Positions 27,396 through 36,931 are shown, numbered from the stretch's first letter. The stretch: DNA of 64,000 bases from VAZQ01 sp963771845 (GCA_963771845.1 CAVYVC010000023.1:1-64000); one strand, 5' to 3'. Notes: generated by a model not told the origin, from the letters alone. Program-made: numbers and translations.

Positions 27396-28556
27396 ATGAC
27401 AATTCACGACCCTGATTTGCAGCCGGTGGAACGGCCGCCTGCGCCGCCGGCCGAAAGCGAAGCCGGTGGCATACTGACCATCGATCTTGCCGCGATCGAA
27501 GCCAATTGGAAGAAGCTCGCCAGCATGACCTTGCCGGTCGAGTGCGCAGCGGTCGTCAAGGCAGATGCCTACGGGTGCGGCATTGAACCCGTGACGCGCA
27601 AGCTCACCAAGGCCGGTTGTCGGACGTTCTTCGTGGCCGACATTTTCGAGGCGAGATGCGTGCGCGCGATTGTACCAGACGCGACAATTTATGTTCTCAA
27701 CGGCGTGATGCCTGGGTCGGCTGACGCCTTTGCCGAGGGGGCGTTTCGGCCCGTCATCAACAGCACGACCGAGCTTGCCGAATGGGACGCATTCGTGAGC
27801 GCAACAAAATGGCATGGGGGGGCTGCCCTTCACGTCGACACCGGCATGAACCGGCTCGGCGTGCCGCTCGAAGAGGCCGTTGCCCTTGCCCCGCGCATTC
27901 AATCCGAAAACCATGGTATTACGCTGCTGATCAGTCATCTTGCCTGTGCCGAGATGACGGATCACCCCGCGAATGATCGGCAAATTCGGACCTTCCGCGA
28001 ACTTCGTATCCTGTATCGCGGAATACCGTCTTCGCTCGCCAATTCTTCCGGCATATTCCTCGGAGGAACGGTATTTTGTGACCTGGTGCGGCCCGGGGTT
28101 GCGCTTTATGGCGCCAATCCCACCCCGTCAAAGCAGAACCCAATGCGTCCCGTGGTCGAGCTTAAGGGCCGCATTATCCAGGTACGCAGCATCAATCGCG
28201 GCGATACCGTGGGCTATGGAGCCGCATGGACCGCCCCGCGCCCATCGCGCATTGCAATTGTTGCAGTCGGCTATGCCGACGGCTTCCTGCGCTCGGCAGG
28301 CGCGGGGAAGAATAAGCCACCGGCCCAGGTTGTTATTGCCGGGCGGCGCTGTCCTGTTGCCGGGCGCGTCTCGATGGACTTGCTCGCGGCCGATGTGACC
28401 GATTTAGGGGAAGGCGTCGCCCAGCGCGGTCACCTCGCCACTCTGATCGGCGAGGGTATGAGCGTCGATGATTTGGCCGCAAGCATGGGAACTATCAGTT
28501 ACGAAGTGCTCACGAGTCTCGGCCGGCGTTATCACCGCGTCTATCGCGGTTTATGA
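27396..28556 (+). CDS. alr: Alanine racemase
   Basis: PLP-dependent racemase supplying D-alanine for peptidoglycan. The 386-residue protein has the PLP lysine in VKADAYGCG (Lys55), the substrate-side HVDTGMNRLGV, HLACAEM, SNSSG-like SLANSSGIF, and the catalytic Tyr in DTVGYGAAW. It has an about 25-residue Pro/Glu-rich N-terminal extension. It overlaps the radA frame by 4 bp; the dnaB-alr-radA order is conserved. Confidence 0.96.
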   Translation: MTIHDPDLQPVERPPAPPAESEAGGILTIDLAAIEANWKKLASMTLPVECAAVVKADAYGCGIEPVTRKLTKAGCRTFFVADIFEARCVRAIVPDATIYVLNGVMPGSADAFAEGAFRPVINSTTELAEWDAFVSATKWHGGAALHVDTGMNRLGVPLEEAVALAPRIQSENHGITLLISHLACAEMTDHPANDRQIRTFRELRILYRGIPSSLANSSGIFLGGTVFCDLVRPGVALYGANPTPSKQNPMRPVVELKGRIIQVRSINRGDTVGYGAAWTAPRPSRIAIVAVGYADGFLRSAGAGKNKPPAQVVIAGRRCPVAGRVSMDLLAADVTDLGEGVAQRGHLATLIGEGMSVDDLAASMGTISYEVLTSLGRRYHRVYRGL

Positions 28557-28567
28557 TCTCGCCCAGC

Positions 28568-30001
28568 ATGGCGCGTCGAGACATAAGCTTCATCTGCCAG
28601 AATTGCGGCGCCGCGTATGGGCGCTGGCAGGGCAAATGCGACGGCTGTGGCGAATGGAACACGATTAGCGAGGAGAGCTCCGCAGAGGCGCACGCACAGA
28701 TTCCCGGGCGAAAGCCACGCAAGGGCCGTTTGTTTGCGCTCGAGCCGCTTGCCGGTGCAGCACATGATCCACCGCGACTTGCTTCCGGCATTGCCGAGTT
28801 TGATCGGGTGACCGGCGGAGGTTTCGTGCGGGGCTCAGTGTTGCTGTTAGGGGGCGACCCCGGGATTGGCAAATCAACGCTGCTGGTCCAGGTCGCGGCC
28901 GCGCTCGCACAAGCTCGCCATCGAGCGGTCTTCATATCGGGTGAAGAGGCGGTAGCCCAGGTCCGGCTGCGCGCGGAACGACTGGGTCTCGCTGGTGCCC
29001 CGGTCGAACTCGCGGCCGAAACGTCGGTAGAAGACATCATAGTGACGCTCAAGGAAGGCACACCTCCCCGCCTTATCATTATCGATTCCATTCAGACCAT
29101 GTGGACCGACGTGGTCGAAGCAGCACCCGGCACTGTCACGCAAGTCCGGGCAAGCGCGCAGTCATTGATCCGTTTTGCCAAACGATCAGGGGCAGCCATC
29201 ATCCTGGTTGGACACGTGACCAAGGACGGCCAGATCGCCGGCCCCCGCGTGGTCGAGCACATGGTCGATGCCGTGCTCTCTTTTGAGGGCGAAGGCTCGC
29301 AACAGTTCCGGATCCTGCGCGCAGCCAAAAACCGGTTTGGTCCCACCGATGAGATCGGCGTGTTTGAAATGACCGGGGCCGGGTTGCGCGAAGTCGCCAA
29401 TCCTTCGGAACTCTTTCTTTCGGAACGGGATTTGGGTTCGCCCGGCACTGCCGTATTTGCCGGGATCGAGGGTTCTCGTCCTCTGCTGGTCGAAATCCAG
29501 GCACTCGTCGCCCCAACTTCGTTTGGGACGCCACGGCGTGCGGTCAATGGGTGGGATCCCAACCGGTTGTCCATGGTTGTCGCGGTGCTGGAGGCGCATT
29601 GCGGGGTCCGGCTCTCAGGACACGACGTTTACCTCAATGTGGCGGGCGGACTGCGCGTTACCGAGCCCGCGGCAGACCTGGCCGCAGCTGCGGCACTGGT
29701 TTCCTCACTAACCAATGCGCCTTTGCCGGCCGAGGCGGTCTATTTCGGGGAGCTTTCCCTCTCGGGAGCAGTCCGACCCGTCGCCCAGGCCCCTGCGCGA
29801 CTCAAGGAGGCACAGAAGCTTGGCTTTACGCGCGCCGTAGTCCCCGAGGGTGGCCGGCCGGAGGGCTTGAGCGAGCCCCCTCTCGCGCTCGAATTCGTTG
29901 GACGGCTCAATAGCCTTGTCACGGCCATTATCGCGAGCCAAACCGCGCCCGAGCGCCCACAGGTCCACAACGGCCGGCCGCGCAAGGCGGGCATGGGATG
30001 A
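28568..30001 (+). CDS. radA: DNA repair protein RadA
   Basis: A RecA-related branch-migration ATPase of about 477 residues. In order: N-terminal zinc finger (CQNCG...CDGCG), Walker A GGDPGIGKSTLL, Walker B RLIIIDSIQTM, the RadA-specific AAKNRFGPTDEIGVFEM, and a C-terminal Lon-protease-like domain (HDVYLNVAGGLRV...ELSLSGAVRPV). The family usually starts MAR/MAK, so the ATG at 28568 is preferred; an ATG at 28553 overlapping the alr stop is possible. Confidence 0.96.
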   Translation: MARRDISFICQNCGAAYGRWQGKCDGCGEWNTISEESSAEAHAQIPGRKPRKGRLFALEPLAGAAHDPPRLASGIAEFDRVTGGGFVRGSVLLLGGDPGIGKSTLLVQVAAALAQARHRAVFISGEEAVAQVRLRAERLGLAGAPVELAAETSVEDIIVTLKEGTPPRLIIIDSIQTMWTDVVEAAPGTVTQVRASAQSLIRFAKRSGAAIILVGHVTKDGQIAGPRVVEHMVDAVLSFEGEGSQQFRILRAAKNRFGPTDEIGVFEMTGAGLREVANPSELFLSERDLGSPGTAVFAGIEGSRPLLVEIQALVAPTSFGTPRRAVNGWDPNRLSMVVAVLEAHCGVRLSGHDVYLNVAGGLRVTEPAADLAAAAALVSSLTNAPLPAEAVYFGELSLSGAVRPVAQAPARLKEAQKLGFTRAVVPEGGRPEGLSEPPLALEFVGRLNSLVTAIIASQTAPERPQVHNGRPRKAGMG

Positions 30002-30072
30002 GCGATCTCCGCCCTGCTAAAATGACTGCGATTCGACCGGCAGCATTGACATAGTGTGAGAGAGTTTGCGCC

Positions 30073-30675
30073 ATGCCAATCACCCTTCTCGACATCATCT
30101 TGATCGGCGTCATGATGATCTCGGCATTGCTCGCAATGATCCGCGGCTTCATGCGGGAGGTCCTGTCCATTGCCGCCTGGTTGATCGCAGCGCTGGTGAC
30201 ACTTTATTCGTTCTCGAAACTGCTGCCGGTCGCGAAAACCTATTTCAATAACGACATAGTGGCATACGCAATCGTCATCGGGGGCACGTTCCTGGGGACG
30301 TTACTGGTCGTTTCCGTTATCACGGTGCGTTTCTCGGATATGGTGCTGGACAGCCGAGTTGGAGCCCTCGACCGCACCATGGGCTTTGTATTCGGGCTCG
30401 CGCGCGGCTTGGTCATCGTGGTCGTCGCCTTCCTGTTCTTTGCCTGGCTCGTCCCCGACCGCAGCCAGCCGGAGTGGGTGCGCAGCGCCAAGTCGCGGGT
30501 GGTCCTGCAGGGAACTGGTGACTGGCTCATGTCGATGTTGCCGGAAGACCTCGACGCCACCATCTCAAAGAGGCTGAAAAAGCCGAAGCCCGAAGATGAT
30601 GAATCCGGTCAGCGGTCGGAATGGCCGAGGCAGCCTGGGCGCGTGGGGTGGGCAAAATCGCCTGCCGTACTGTGA
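30073..30675 (+). CDS. CvpA family membrane protein
   Basis: A 200-residue protein with four membrane helices and the family signature LDIILIGVMMISALLAMIRG at the N-terminus, then SRVGALDRTMGFVFGLARG. CvpA proteins are required for colicin V production and envelope-stress tolerance in E. coli, and the gene precedes purF as in many proteobacteria. The last 11 residues are encoded inside an inverted repeat and look non-native, so the original C-terminus has probably been replaced by repeat insertion. Confidence 0.88.
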   Translation: MPITLLDIILIGVMMISALLAMIRGFMREVLSIAAWLIAALVTLYSFSKLLPVAKTYFNNDIVAYAIVIGGTFLGTLLVVSVITVRFSDMVLDSRVGALDRTMGFVFGLARGLVIVVVAFLFFAWLVPDRSQPEWVRSAKSRVVLQGTGDWLMSMLPEDLDATISKRLKKPKPEDDESGQRSEWPRQPGRVGWAKSPAVL

Positions 30676-30709
30676 ATGGTGGGCTCGGCGCGCAAGCGAT
30701 TTTGCCCAC
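30648..30709. repeat. Inverted repeat at the 3' end of cvpA (14-bp perfect arms)
   Basis: Arms GTGGGCAAAATCGC (30648-30661) and GCGATTTTGCCCAC (30696-30709) are exact complements. A related piece (GGGTGGGCAAAGGCGC) occurs near 35609. The element covers the cvpA stop codon, and flanking GTGGGGTG.../...CCCACCCTAC at 30643 and 30738 suggests a larger unit up to about 30746. Confidence 0.8.
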
Positions 30710-30761
30710 GCGGACAGGGTGGAGGAGCGCGCCTTAGCCCACCCTACGAAGGCTTGGAGGG

Positions 30762-32309
30762 ATGAGCCGAATGAGCGATACCTTTTGTGACGCGCGGCTC
30801 AATCCCAGCCTGAACTCGCCCGACACTGACGCAGCCAGCTGCGGTCAAAGTGATCCCGATGGCGATCGGCTGCGCGAGGAGTGTGGAGTGTTCGGCATTT
30901 TCGGGCACCCCGACGCTGCCGCGATCACCGCACTCGGCCTCCACGCGCTGCAGCACCGGGGCCAGGAAGCGGCCGGCATCGTCAGCTTCGACGGCACGCG
31001 GTTCCACTCCGAGCGCAAGCTTGGATTGGTGGGGGACAATTTCTCCCGGCGCGACGTGATTGAGCACCTGCCCGGCACGGCAGCGACCGGGCATGTGCGC
31101 TACTCAACCACGGGAGGCACCATCCTGCGCAACGTGCAGCCGTTGTTCGCGGAGCTCGACGACGGCGGCTTTGCAGTCGGTCACAATGGCAATCTCACCA
31201 ATGGACTGAGCTTGCGGCGCCAACTCGTGCACGACGGCGCCATCATGCAGTCGACAACCGACACCGAAGTGATTCTTCATCTCGTTGCAAGAGCGAGGCG
31301 CAACCGGTTCATTGATCGCTTCATCGAGGGGCTGCGCCAGCTGGAAGGCGCCTATGCTTTCGTCGGCTTGACAAACAAGAAGCTGATTGGCGCCCGTGAT
31401 CCTCTCGGTATTCGACCCCTCGTGATCGGCCGGCTTGATGGAATGCCGATCCTTGCGTCCGAAACCTGCGCCCTTGACATCATCGGCGCGAAATATGTGC
31501 GCGACGTGGAGAATGGCGAGATCGTGGTGTTCGATCAGGATGGCATCCATTCGCACAAGCCATTTCCACCCATGGCGCCGCGCCCCTGCATCTTTGAATA
31601 CATCTATTTCGCCCGCCCGGATTCCATCGTGGGCGGACGCCATGTTTACGAGGTGCGCAAGACCATGGGGGCAGAGCTGGCCCGCGAAGAGCTCGCACGC
31701 GAGGCGCGCTTTGCGGCAGACGTGATTGTTCCAGTTCCCGACTCCGGCGTGCCGGCTGCCATCGGCTATGCCCAGGAATCGAAGATCCCTTACGAACTCG
31801 GCATCATCCGAAACCACTATGTCGGCCGCACCTTTATCGAGCCGGCCCAGCACATCCGGCAGCTGGGCGTGCGCCTCAAGCACAGCGCCAATCGCGCGGT
31901 CGTCAAGGGCAAGCGCATCGTGCTCATCGACGATTCGATTGTGCGCGGCACTACGTCGGTGAAGATCGTTCAGATGATGCGCGAGGCCGGGGCAAAGGAA
32001 GTGCATTTCCGCATCGCCTCCCCGCCCATCACTCACCCGGACTATTACGGCATCGATACGCCGCAACGCGAGAATCTCCTGGCCGCCAACCATGATCTCG
32101 AGGGCATGCGCAATTTCATCGGCGCTGATTCACTGCAATTCTTGTCGGTTGAGGGGATTTATCGCGCCATGGGCTATGCCAAACGCGACCCGCTGCGGCC
32201 ACAGTTCACGGATCACTGTTTTACCGGCGATTATCCCACCGCACTCACGGACCAGAGCGCGCACACTGCCTCTCCGCGGCAATTATCGCTGCTCGCCGAG
32301 GCGAGCTAA
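30762..32309 (+). CDS. purF: Amidophosphoribosyltransferase
   Basis: First committed step of purine synthesis. The glutaminase nucleophile is Cys41 in EECGVFGIFG, after a propeptide that is normally removed. Also present are LQHRGQEAAGI, VRYSTTGG, the fully conserved VGHNGNLTN, and the PRPP-binding VLIDDSIVRGTTS. The 515-residue length is normal. It starts shortly after the cvpA repeat. Confidence 0.97.
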   Translation: MSRMSDTFCDARLNPSLNSPDTDAASCGQSDPDGDRLREECGVFGIFGHPDAAAITALGLHALQHRGQEAAGIVSFDGTRFHSERKLGLVGDNFSRRDVIEHLPGTAATGHVRYSTTGGTILRNVQPLFAELDDGGFAVGHNGNLTNGLSLRRQLVHDGAIMQSTTDTEVILHLVARARRNRFIDRFIEGLRQLEGAYAFVGLTNKKLIGARDPLGIRPLVIGRLDGMPILASETCALDIIGAKYVRDVENGEIVVFDQDGIHSHKPFPPMAPRPCIFEYIYFARPDSIVGGRHVYEVRKTMGAELAREELAREARFAADVIVPVPDSGVPAAIGYAQESKIPYELGIIRNHYVGRTFIEPAQHIRQLGVRLKHSANRAVVKGKRIVLIDDSIVRGTTSVKIVQMMREAGAKEVHFRIASPPITHPDYYGIDTPQRENLLAANHDLEGMRNFIGADSLQFLSVEGIYRAMGYAKRDPLRPQFTDHCFTGDYPTALTDQSAHTASPRQLSLLAEAS

Positions 32310-32318
32310 CCAGGCCTG

Positions 32319-33059
32319 ATGCCCCCTCCCCTCGCGGATCGGATTGCGCTCGTCACCGGCGCCTCACGCGGCATTGGCTATGCGACGGCGCTCGCGCTGG
32401 CCGGAGCCGGCGCGCACATCATCGCGGTCGCCCGCACGGCCGGCGGGCTCGAAGAGCTCGACGACGCGATCAAGGCGCTCGGCCGCTCGGCAACGCTCGT
32501 CCCGCTCGACCTCAAGGACTATGACGGCATCGATCGGCTCGCGCTCGCGCTGCATGAGCGGTTCGGACGGCTCGACGTTCTTGTCGGCAATGCCGCCATT
32601 CTCGGACCGCTCTCCCCGCTCGGGCATGTGGAGGCGCGGGCATGGGCCGACGTGATGGCGGTGAACGTTACCGCCAACTGGCGGCTGATTTGCGCGCTCG
32701 ATCAACTGTTGAAGTTTTCAGACGCAGGCCGCGTAGTGTTCATTTCTTCCGGCGTTGCCGCGCAGACACCTGCCTACTGGGGACCCTATACCATCTCCAA
32801 GGCAGCCCTCGAAGCAATGGCGCGCACCTATGCCGCGGAGACCGCAACGACCCACGTGCGCGTCAATCTGTTCACACCGGGAGCCGTTCGCACCCGCATG
32901 CGTGCACAGGCAATGCCGGGCGAAGACCCGCTGAGCCTGGAAACGCCGGACAAGGTGGCTGAGAAAATCGTTGAACTGTGCCTGCCAAGCATGCAGCAAA
33001 GCGGCAAAATCTACGTTTATCCCAGGCGCGCGTTCCTGCAATTTCAACCGCCTGCCTGA
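32319..33059 (+). CDS. SDR family NAD(P)-dependent oxidoreductase
   Basis: A 246-residue short-chain dehydrogenase with TGASRGIGYATA, VGNAAILGPLSPLG, catalytic Ser (FISSGVA) and YTISK. It is 9 bp after purF and probably co-transcribed; this SDR commonly follows purF in Hyphomicrobiales. The substrate is unknown. Confidence 0.9.
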   Translation: MPPPLADRIALVTGASRGIGYATALALAGAGAHIIAVARTAGGLEELDDAIKALGRSATLVPLDLKDYDGIDRLALALHERFGRLDVLVGNAAILGPLSPLGHVEARAWADVMAVNVTANWRLICALDQLLKFSDAGRVVFISSGVAAQTPAYWGPYTISKAALEAMARTYAAETATTHVRVNLFTPGAVRTRMRAQAMPGEDPLSLETPDKVAEKIVELCLPSMQQSGKIYVYPRRAFLQFQPPA

Positions 33060-33087
33060 GCCCCTGCAACGCCGCATGAGGTGATCG

Positions 33088-34059
33088 ATGATGGTCCGAT
33101 GCTTTCGCAGCGTGGTCGCTTGCCTGTTGCTCCTTGGCACGCACGCGGCCGCCCAGACCGACGGCTATCCCAACAAGCCCATCCGTATCATTACCCATTC
33201 GGCGGCGGGGGGCGCGCCGGATGTCATGTTGCGCGTCATCGGCGAAGGTCTCGGATCATTACTGGGCCAGCAGATCGTGGTGCTCAATCAGCCGGGCGCC
33301 GGCGGCGCCGTGGCCGCGCGCGCGGCTGCCGGTGCCGCTCCGGACGGCTACACGCTTTACATGCCGGCCGCATCGGCCTTCGTAACGCTTGCGGGATTGC
33401 AGCCCAACCTGCCGCTGCAAGTGCCGCGCGATTTCACCCCTATCGGCTTCGTGGGCGAACAGCCGATGTTTCTCACCGTGACGCCCGCGCTGGGCGTATC
33501 CACCCTGCAGGAGTTCATTGCACTCGCAAAGAAAGAGCCTGGCAAATTGTCTTATGCCGCAACGGGGCGCGGCACCATGACGAACCTCACAGGTGAACTC
33601 CTCAAGGCGAGGGCAAACATCGACGTCCTCGCAGTCCCATATACCGGCGGAGCCCCGCAAGCCTTGAGCGATGCCATAGGCGGCCGGCTGTCCATGGTCA
33701 TCGAGGGGCTTGCCGCGCTCGCCGGCAGCATCCAGGGCGGCACCATCAAGGCTATCGCGGTTGGCTCGCCCGAGCGGCTGCCGGATTTTCCCGATGTTCA
33801 AGCCGCCGCGGAAGTGCTGCCGGGATTTAACGCGCGCGGCTGGACCGTGCTCGTGGCGCCGGTCGGCACGCCGGATGCGATCGTGAACAAGATCAGCGAG
33901 GCTTTGCGCAAGATTGCGGGAGAGCCCGACATTGGGAAGCGGCTGGCGGTCACGGGCACTTACGTGCGCCCCATGTCTCCTGCCGAGGTCCTGGCTTTCA
34001 TTCAGACCGAGCAGCAGATGTGGAAGCCGATCCTGGAGAAGATTGCGGCGGAGCCGTAA
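33088..34059 (+). CDS. Bug family periplasmic solute-binding protein (tripartite tricarboxylate transporter type)
   Basis: A 323-residue secreted protein with a signal peptide ending THAAAQ. The Bug/TctC features are YPNKPIRIITHSAAGGAPDVM, QIVVLNQPGAGGAVAARAAA, PDGYTLYM, and EPGKLSYAATGRGTM. Such proteins bind carboxylates or aromatic acids, often without adjacent TctAB permeases, and none are seen here. The ligand cannot be predicted. ATG at 33088 or 33091. Confidence 0.9.
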   Translation: MMVRCFRSVVACLLLLGTHAAAQTDGYPNKPIRIITHSAAGGAPDVMLRVIGEGLGSLLGQQIVVLNQPGAGGAVAARAAAGAAPDGYTLYMPAASAFVTLAGLQPNLPLQVPRDFTPIGFVGEQPMFLTVTPALGVSTLQEFIALAKKEPGKLSYAATGRGTMTNLTGELLKARANIDVLAVPYTGGAPQALSDAIGGRLSMVIEGLAALAGSIQGGTIKAIAVGSPERLPDFPDVQAAAEVLPGFNARGWTVLVAPVGTPDAIVNKISEALRKIAGEPDIGKRLAVTGTYVRPMSPAEVLAFIQTEQQMWKPILEKIAAEP

Positions 34060-34277
34060 GGGCTTCCGTCCACGCGGGACGCGCCCCCCGACCAGCCTCT
34101 GCGCGCGTCGGATTGAATTGGCCCCGGCAATGGTGTGTGATGGTTAAGCCAAGAGGCAACCCGAACGCGGGCATACCCGAGTTCGGCGCTTGGATAGGCG
34201 CAAGTCGAGTCTACTCGATCTGCGTTGCGCGGCAGCTAATAACGTGCCGGACCGCACAACAGCCGAGGGAGGTGATA

Positions 34278-35579
34278 ATGCCCGGGCGAAAGACCTTCAT
34301 TTCATGGTGCTCCGCAGGCGTAATCGGAATGATCCTTTGCGCAGGTGCGGTGACCGCATCTGCGCAGGATCGCGAACTCAAGGTCGGGTACATGAAGAAC
34401 CCGATTCAAGATGCTTCGCTCGACATGATGGAGAAATGGGCCAAGGGCCACGGCGTCAAGCTCACGCGTGTGCCCATGGCCTACAGTGTCTTCATGGAAA
34501 AGGTCACCGCCACGCTTACGTCTCAAACCGATCAGTTCGATGTTATCTGGCACAATGACGATTGGGGTCAGCTCTGGAAGAAATGGCTGGAGACAACAGA
34601 TGACGTGAAGGGGATGGAGAACGCCGATCAATGGCCGCTGCTCGCGTTCTGGAATGACGAGAAAAAGCTTACCGTCGTGCCCATGGCCCACACCGTGGGC
34701 ACGTTCTTCTACCGCACGGATCTGCTGAAGCCCGAGGAAGTGCCCACGACGTTCGCGCAGCTCGTCTCAACGAGCCAGCGGCTGCAGAAGGAAGGCAAGG
34801 TCAAATGGGGCTATGTCGGCGGCATGAGCATGAACAACACATGGTTCAGCCTGTGGTGGACCATGTGGTCGAACAACTGCGACATCCTCAAGCCGCTGTT
34901 CGAGCGCGACAACGCCAAGCTTGCGGCGGCGAAGTTCGAGCCGGCCGTCACCGAGCCATGCCAGCGAGAAATCGTCGAGTTCTGGTGGGATGCGATCAAC
35001 ACCCACAAGATCAGCCCGCCCGGCATGACCGCCTATGGGCGCAACGAAGCGAACGCCATCTTCATGGCGGGCGACGCTGCCTTTACGCTGGTTGATTCAA
35101 CGCATTTCGGCGAATTCAGCGATCCCAAGCGATCCAAGATCGTCGGCAAGGTCGGCATGGCGCCGTTCCCCATGGGCCCGCGCGCACAGCGCCCGACGTC
35201 GTGGAACGAAATCTGGGGCTGGGCGATCCCCAAGGGCGTGCCGGCCGCGCGCAAGCAGCTCGCCAAGGAGATGCTTTCCGCCATGATGATGGATGAGGCC
35301 GGACAGATGGAGATGTGGAAGAAGACCGGCGGGCCGCCTCCGAATATCAAGCTCTGGCCCAAGCTCGCCGCCGAGGACAAGGATTTTGCGGCGCTCAAGC
35401 ATGCCGTGTTCGACCAGACGCCGATCACCCATTCGGCCTATTACTTTGCCGAGTGGCCAGCGGTGCACAAAGCGTATTCGGACATGGCGATTGCGGCGCT
35501 CTCAGGCAAGCGCGAGGACATTGCCAAAGTGCTCGCGGACAACGTCGACAAGATCCACCGCGCCGCGACGGGCAATTAG
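34278..35579 (+). CDS. Extracellular solute-binding protein of a sugar-type ABC transporter
   Basis: A 433-residue protein with a signal peptide ending VTASAQ. The rest has the family-1 (maltose-type) binding-protein profile: DVIWHNDDWGQLW, MAHTVGTFFYRTDLL, Trp-rich ligand cleft (NTWFSLWWTMW), MAGDAAFTLVDS, GWAIPKGVPAARKQLAKE. A strong ribosome-binding sequence (GAGGGAGGTGATA) decides the start. The cognate permeases and ATPase lie 1.7 kb downstream, separated by the repeat block, so a former operon appears to have been split. Confidence 0.9.
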   Translation: MPGRKTFISWCSAGVIGMILCAGAVTASAQDRELKVGYMKNPIQDASLDMMEKWAKGHGVKLTRVPMAYSVFMEKVTATLTSQTDQFDVIWHNDDWGQLWKKWLETTDDVKGMENADQWPLLAFWNDEKKLTVVPMAHTVGTFFYRTDLLKPEEVPTTFAQLVSTSQRLQKEGKVKWGYVGGMSMNNTWFSLWWTMWSNNCDILKPLFERDNAKLAAAKFEPAVTEPCQREIVEFWWDAINTHKISPPGMTAYGRNEANAIFMAGDAAFTLVDSTHFGEFSDPKRSKIVGKVGMAPFPMGPRAQRPTSWNEIWGWAIPKGVPAARKQLAKEMLSAMMMDEAGQMEMWKKTGGPPPNIKLWPKLAAEDKDFAALKHAVFDQTPITHSAYYFAEWPAVHKAYSDMAIAALSGKREDIAKVLADNVDKIHRAATGN

Positions 35580-35781
35580 GGATAGAGTTCCGCTCGAATA
35601 GAGCCGGGTGGGCAAAGGCGCGCATCGCACACAAGTTTACGCAGTCTGCGCAAGCTTGACTGCGTTGCGCGCGGTCTGGCTTCCATCCACTACCTAAATC
35701 ATCTTGCGCGTAGCGCATCCGGACACGGCATCTCTGACGCGAGCTAACCCTTTCGCAATGACAACGCAATCGCCTTCACCT

Positions 35782-36130
35782 GTTGGGTTCGTTTGGCTTT
35801 TTTGGCAAAACGCCAAAAATGATTCCGTTGCTATTATTTGACACTCAGCAGTTGTCGAAAGCCATGCATGCGGTGCAGAGCGCAAACGCTCCTTCGCCGC
35901 TGCGAACGGGTGCACTCCAAGCTCGTTCCCTGTAAATAACAGGAAAATTCCGGCCGCGTGCAAGAAGTGCCCGTTAAATGCGGAGTTGCCGAAAAAATAA
36001 CAGAAAGAATAACAGGACGCGAACAGGCAATAACAGAGGGATAACAGGCAAGCTGACGCAGGTTGCAAGCCAGCCCGCTTGCCATTTTGAACCCCAAAAA
36101 TTGCATGACTTGCTTTGCGAGTTGGCGGCG
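35782..36130. repeat. Long intergenic repeat, copy 1 (with iterated ATAACAG)
   Basis: About 350 bp that recur as 36317-36660, beginning GTTGGGTTCGT and ending TTGCTTTGCGAGTTGGCGGCG. The middle contains TTGCTATTATTTGACA and GTGCAGAGCGCAAACGCTCC. Five ATAACAG heptamers occur at 35936, 35997, 36009, 36030 and 36041. Confidence 0.85.
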
Positions 36131-36182
36131 GATTACGCGCCATCCGCCTTCGGCGGATCAGCGCTAATCTAATCCGCCCTAC
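36127..36182. repeat. 56-bp palindromic (REP-like) element inserted in copy 1
   Basis: Ends GGCGGATTA and TAATCCGCC are inverted repeats and the centre holds ATCCGCCTTCGGCGGAT. At the corresponding place in copy 2 (around 36657-36660) the element is absent and the flanks join directly, giving an empty site for comparison. Confidence 0.8.
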
Positions 36183-36185
36183 GAC

Positions 36186-36660
36186 GCGGCTACTCCAGTC
36201 CATTCGTAGCGCGGGTGCGGGCGCTGTGCGAATTTGCCGCTTATTATGAGAGGCCCATCGAGCACTCTGTGCCGGAGCCTCGCAGATAAGTCCTTAATGC
36301 ACGTGGCATTTCGTCCGTTGGGTTCGTCTGGTAGTTTTGCCGTTTGGCAAACGCCAAAAACGATTGCGTTGCTATTATTTGACATTGCGCAGTTGTCGAA
36401 AGCAATGCATTCGGTGCAGAGCGCAAACGCTCCGTGTGGCCGCGCCGATGATCGTTCACTGTAAATAACAGGGAAAATACAGGGCGGCGTGCGAGAAGTG
36501 CCCATAATTTGCGGACTCGCCGAAAAAATAACAGGGGCGCGAACCGGGCGATCACAGCAACAACAGCGACATAACAGGCAAGGCGGTGCGAATTCCAAGC
36601 CAACCCGTCGCCATTTTGATCTCCTAAAATTGCATGGCTTGCTTTGCGAGTTGGCGGCGC
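36186..36660. repeat. Long intergenic repeat, copy 2 (tandem unit of about 473 bp)
   Basis: Starts GCGGCTACTCC, continues with GAGAGGCCCATCGAGCACTC and CAGATAAGTCCTTA, then repeats the 350-bp segment of copy 1. Three ATAACAG heptamers are retained (36465, 36528, 36571). The start recurs at 36659, giving a period of 473 bp. Confidence 0.85.
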
Positions 36661-36803
36661 GGCTACTCCAATCCATTCGTAGGCGCGCTGCGAATTTGCC
36701 GCTTATTGTGAGAGGCCCATCGAGCACTCTGTGCCGGAGCCTCACAGATAAGTCCTTAGTGCACATGGCATTTCGTCTGCTGGGTTCGTTTGGTAAGTTT
36801 GGT
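36659..36803. repeat. Long intergenic repeat, truncated copy 3
   Basis: Repeats the first about 130 bp of copy 2 with a few substitutions, and then the first 25 bp of the GTTGGGTTCGT segment, before diverging. Confidence 0.8.
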
Positions 36804-36901
36804 AAAAATCGAGCCGCGTGGAGGTGCTCCTTTTTTGCAACAAACTGCGGATGCGGATTGCGACTGGGATGCGGCCGGACCTCGTGTTGAGGTGCAGGCA
36901 T

Positions 36902-36931
36902 GAAAAAACCCGGCACGCTGCGCGTCCGGGT
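36902..36931 (-). terminator. Intrinsic terminator on the minus strand
   Basis: A 10-bp GC-rich hairpin with one bulge and a TGC/GCA loop, followed by TTTTTT (read on the minus strand). Confidence 0.75.

Noticed and set aside
31104..32093. A 329-codon minus-strand open frame
   Set aside because: It is antisense to purF, whose motifs are complete.
35936..36577. ATAACAG iterations as plasmid-type replication iterons
   Set aside because: No rep gene is near, the words are unevenly spaced, and they are part of a dispersed repeat in a chromosomal setting.
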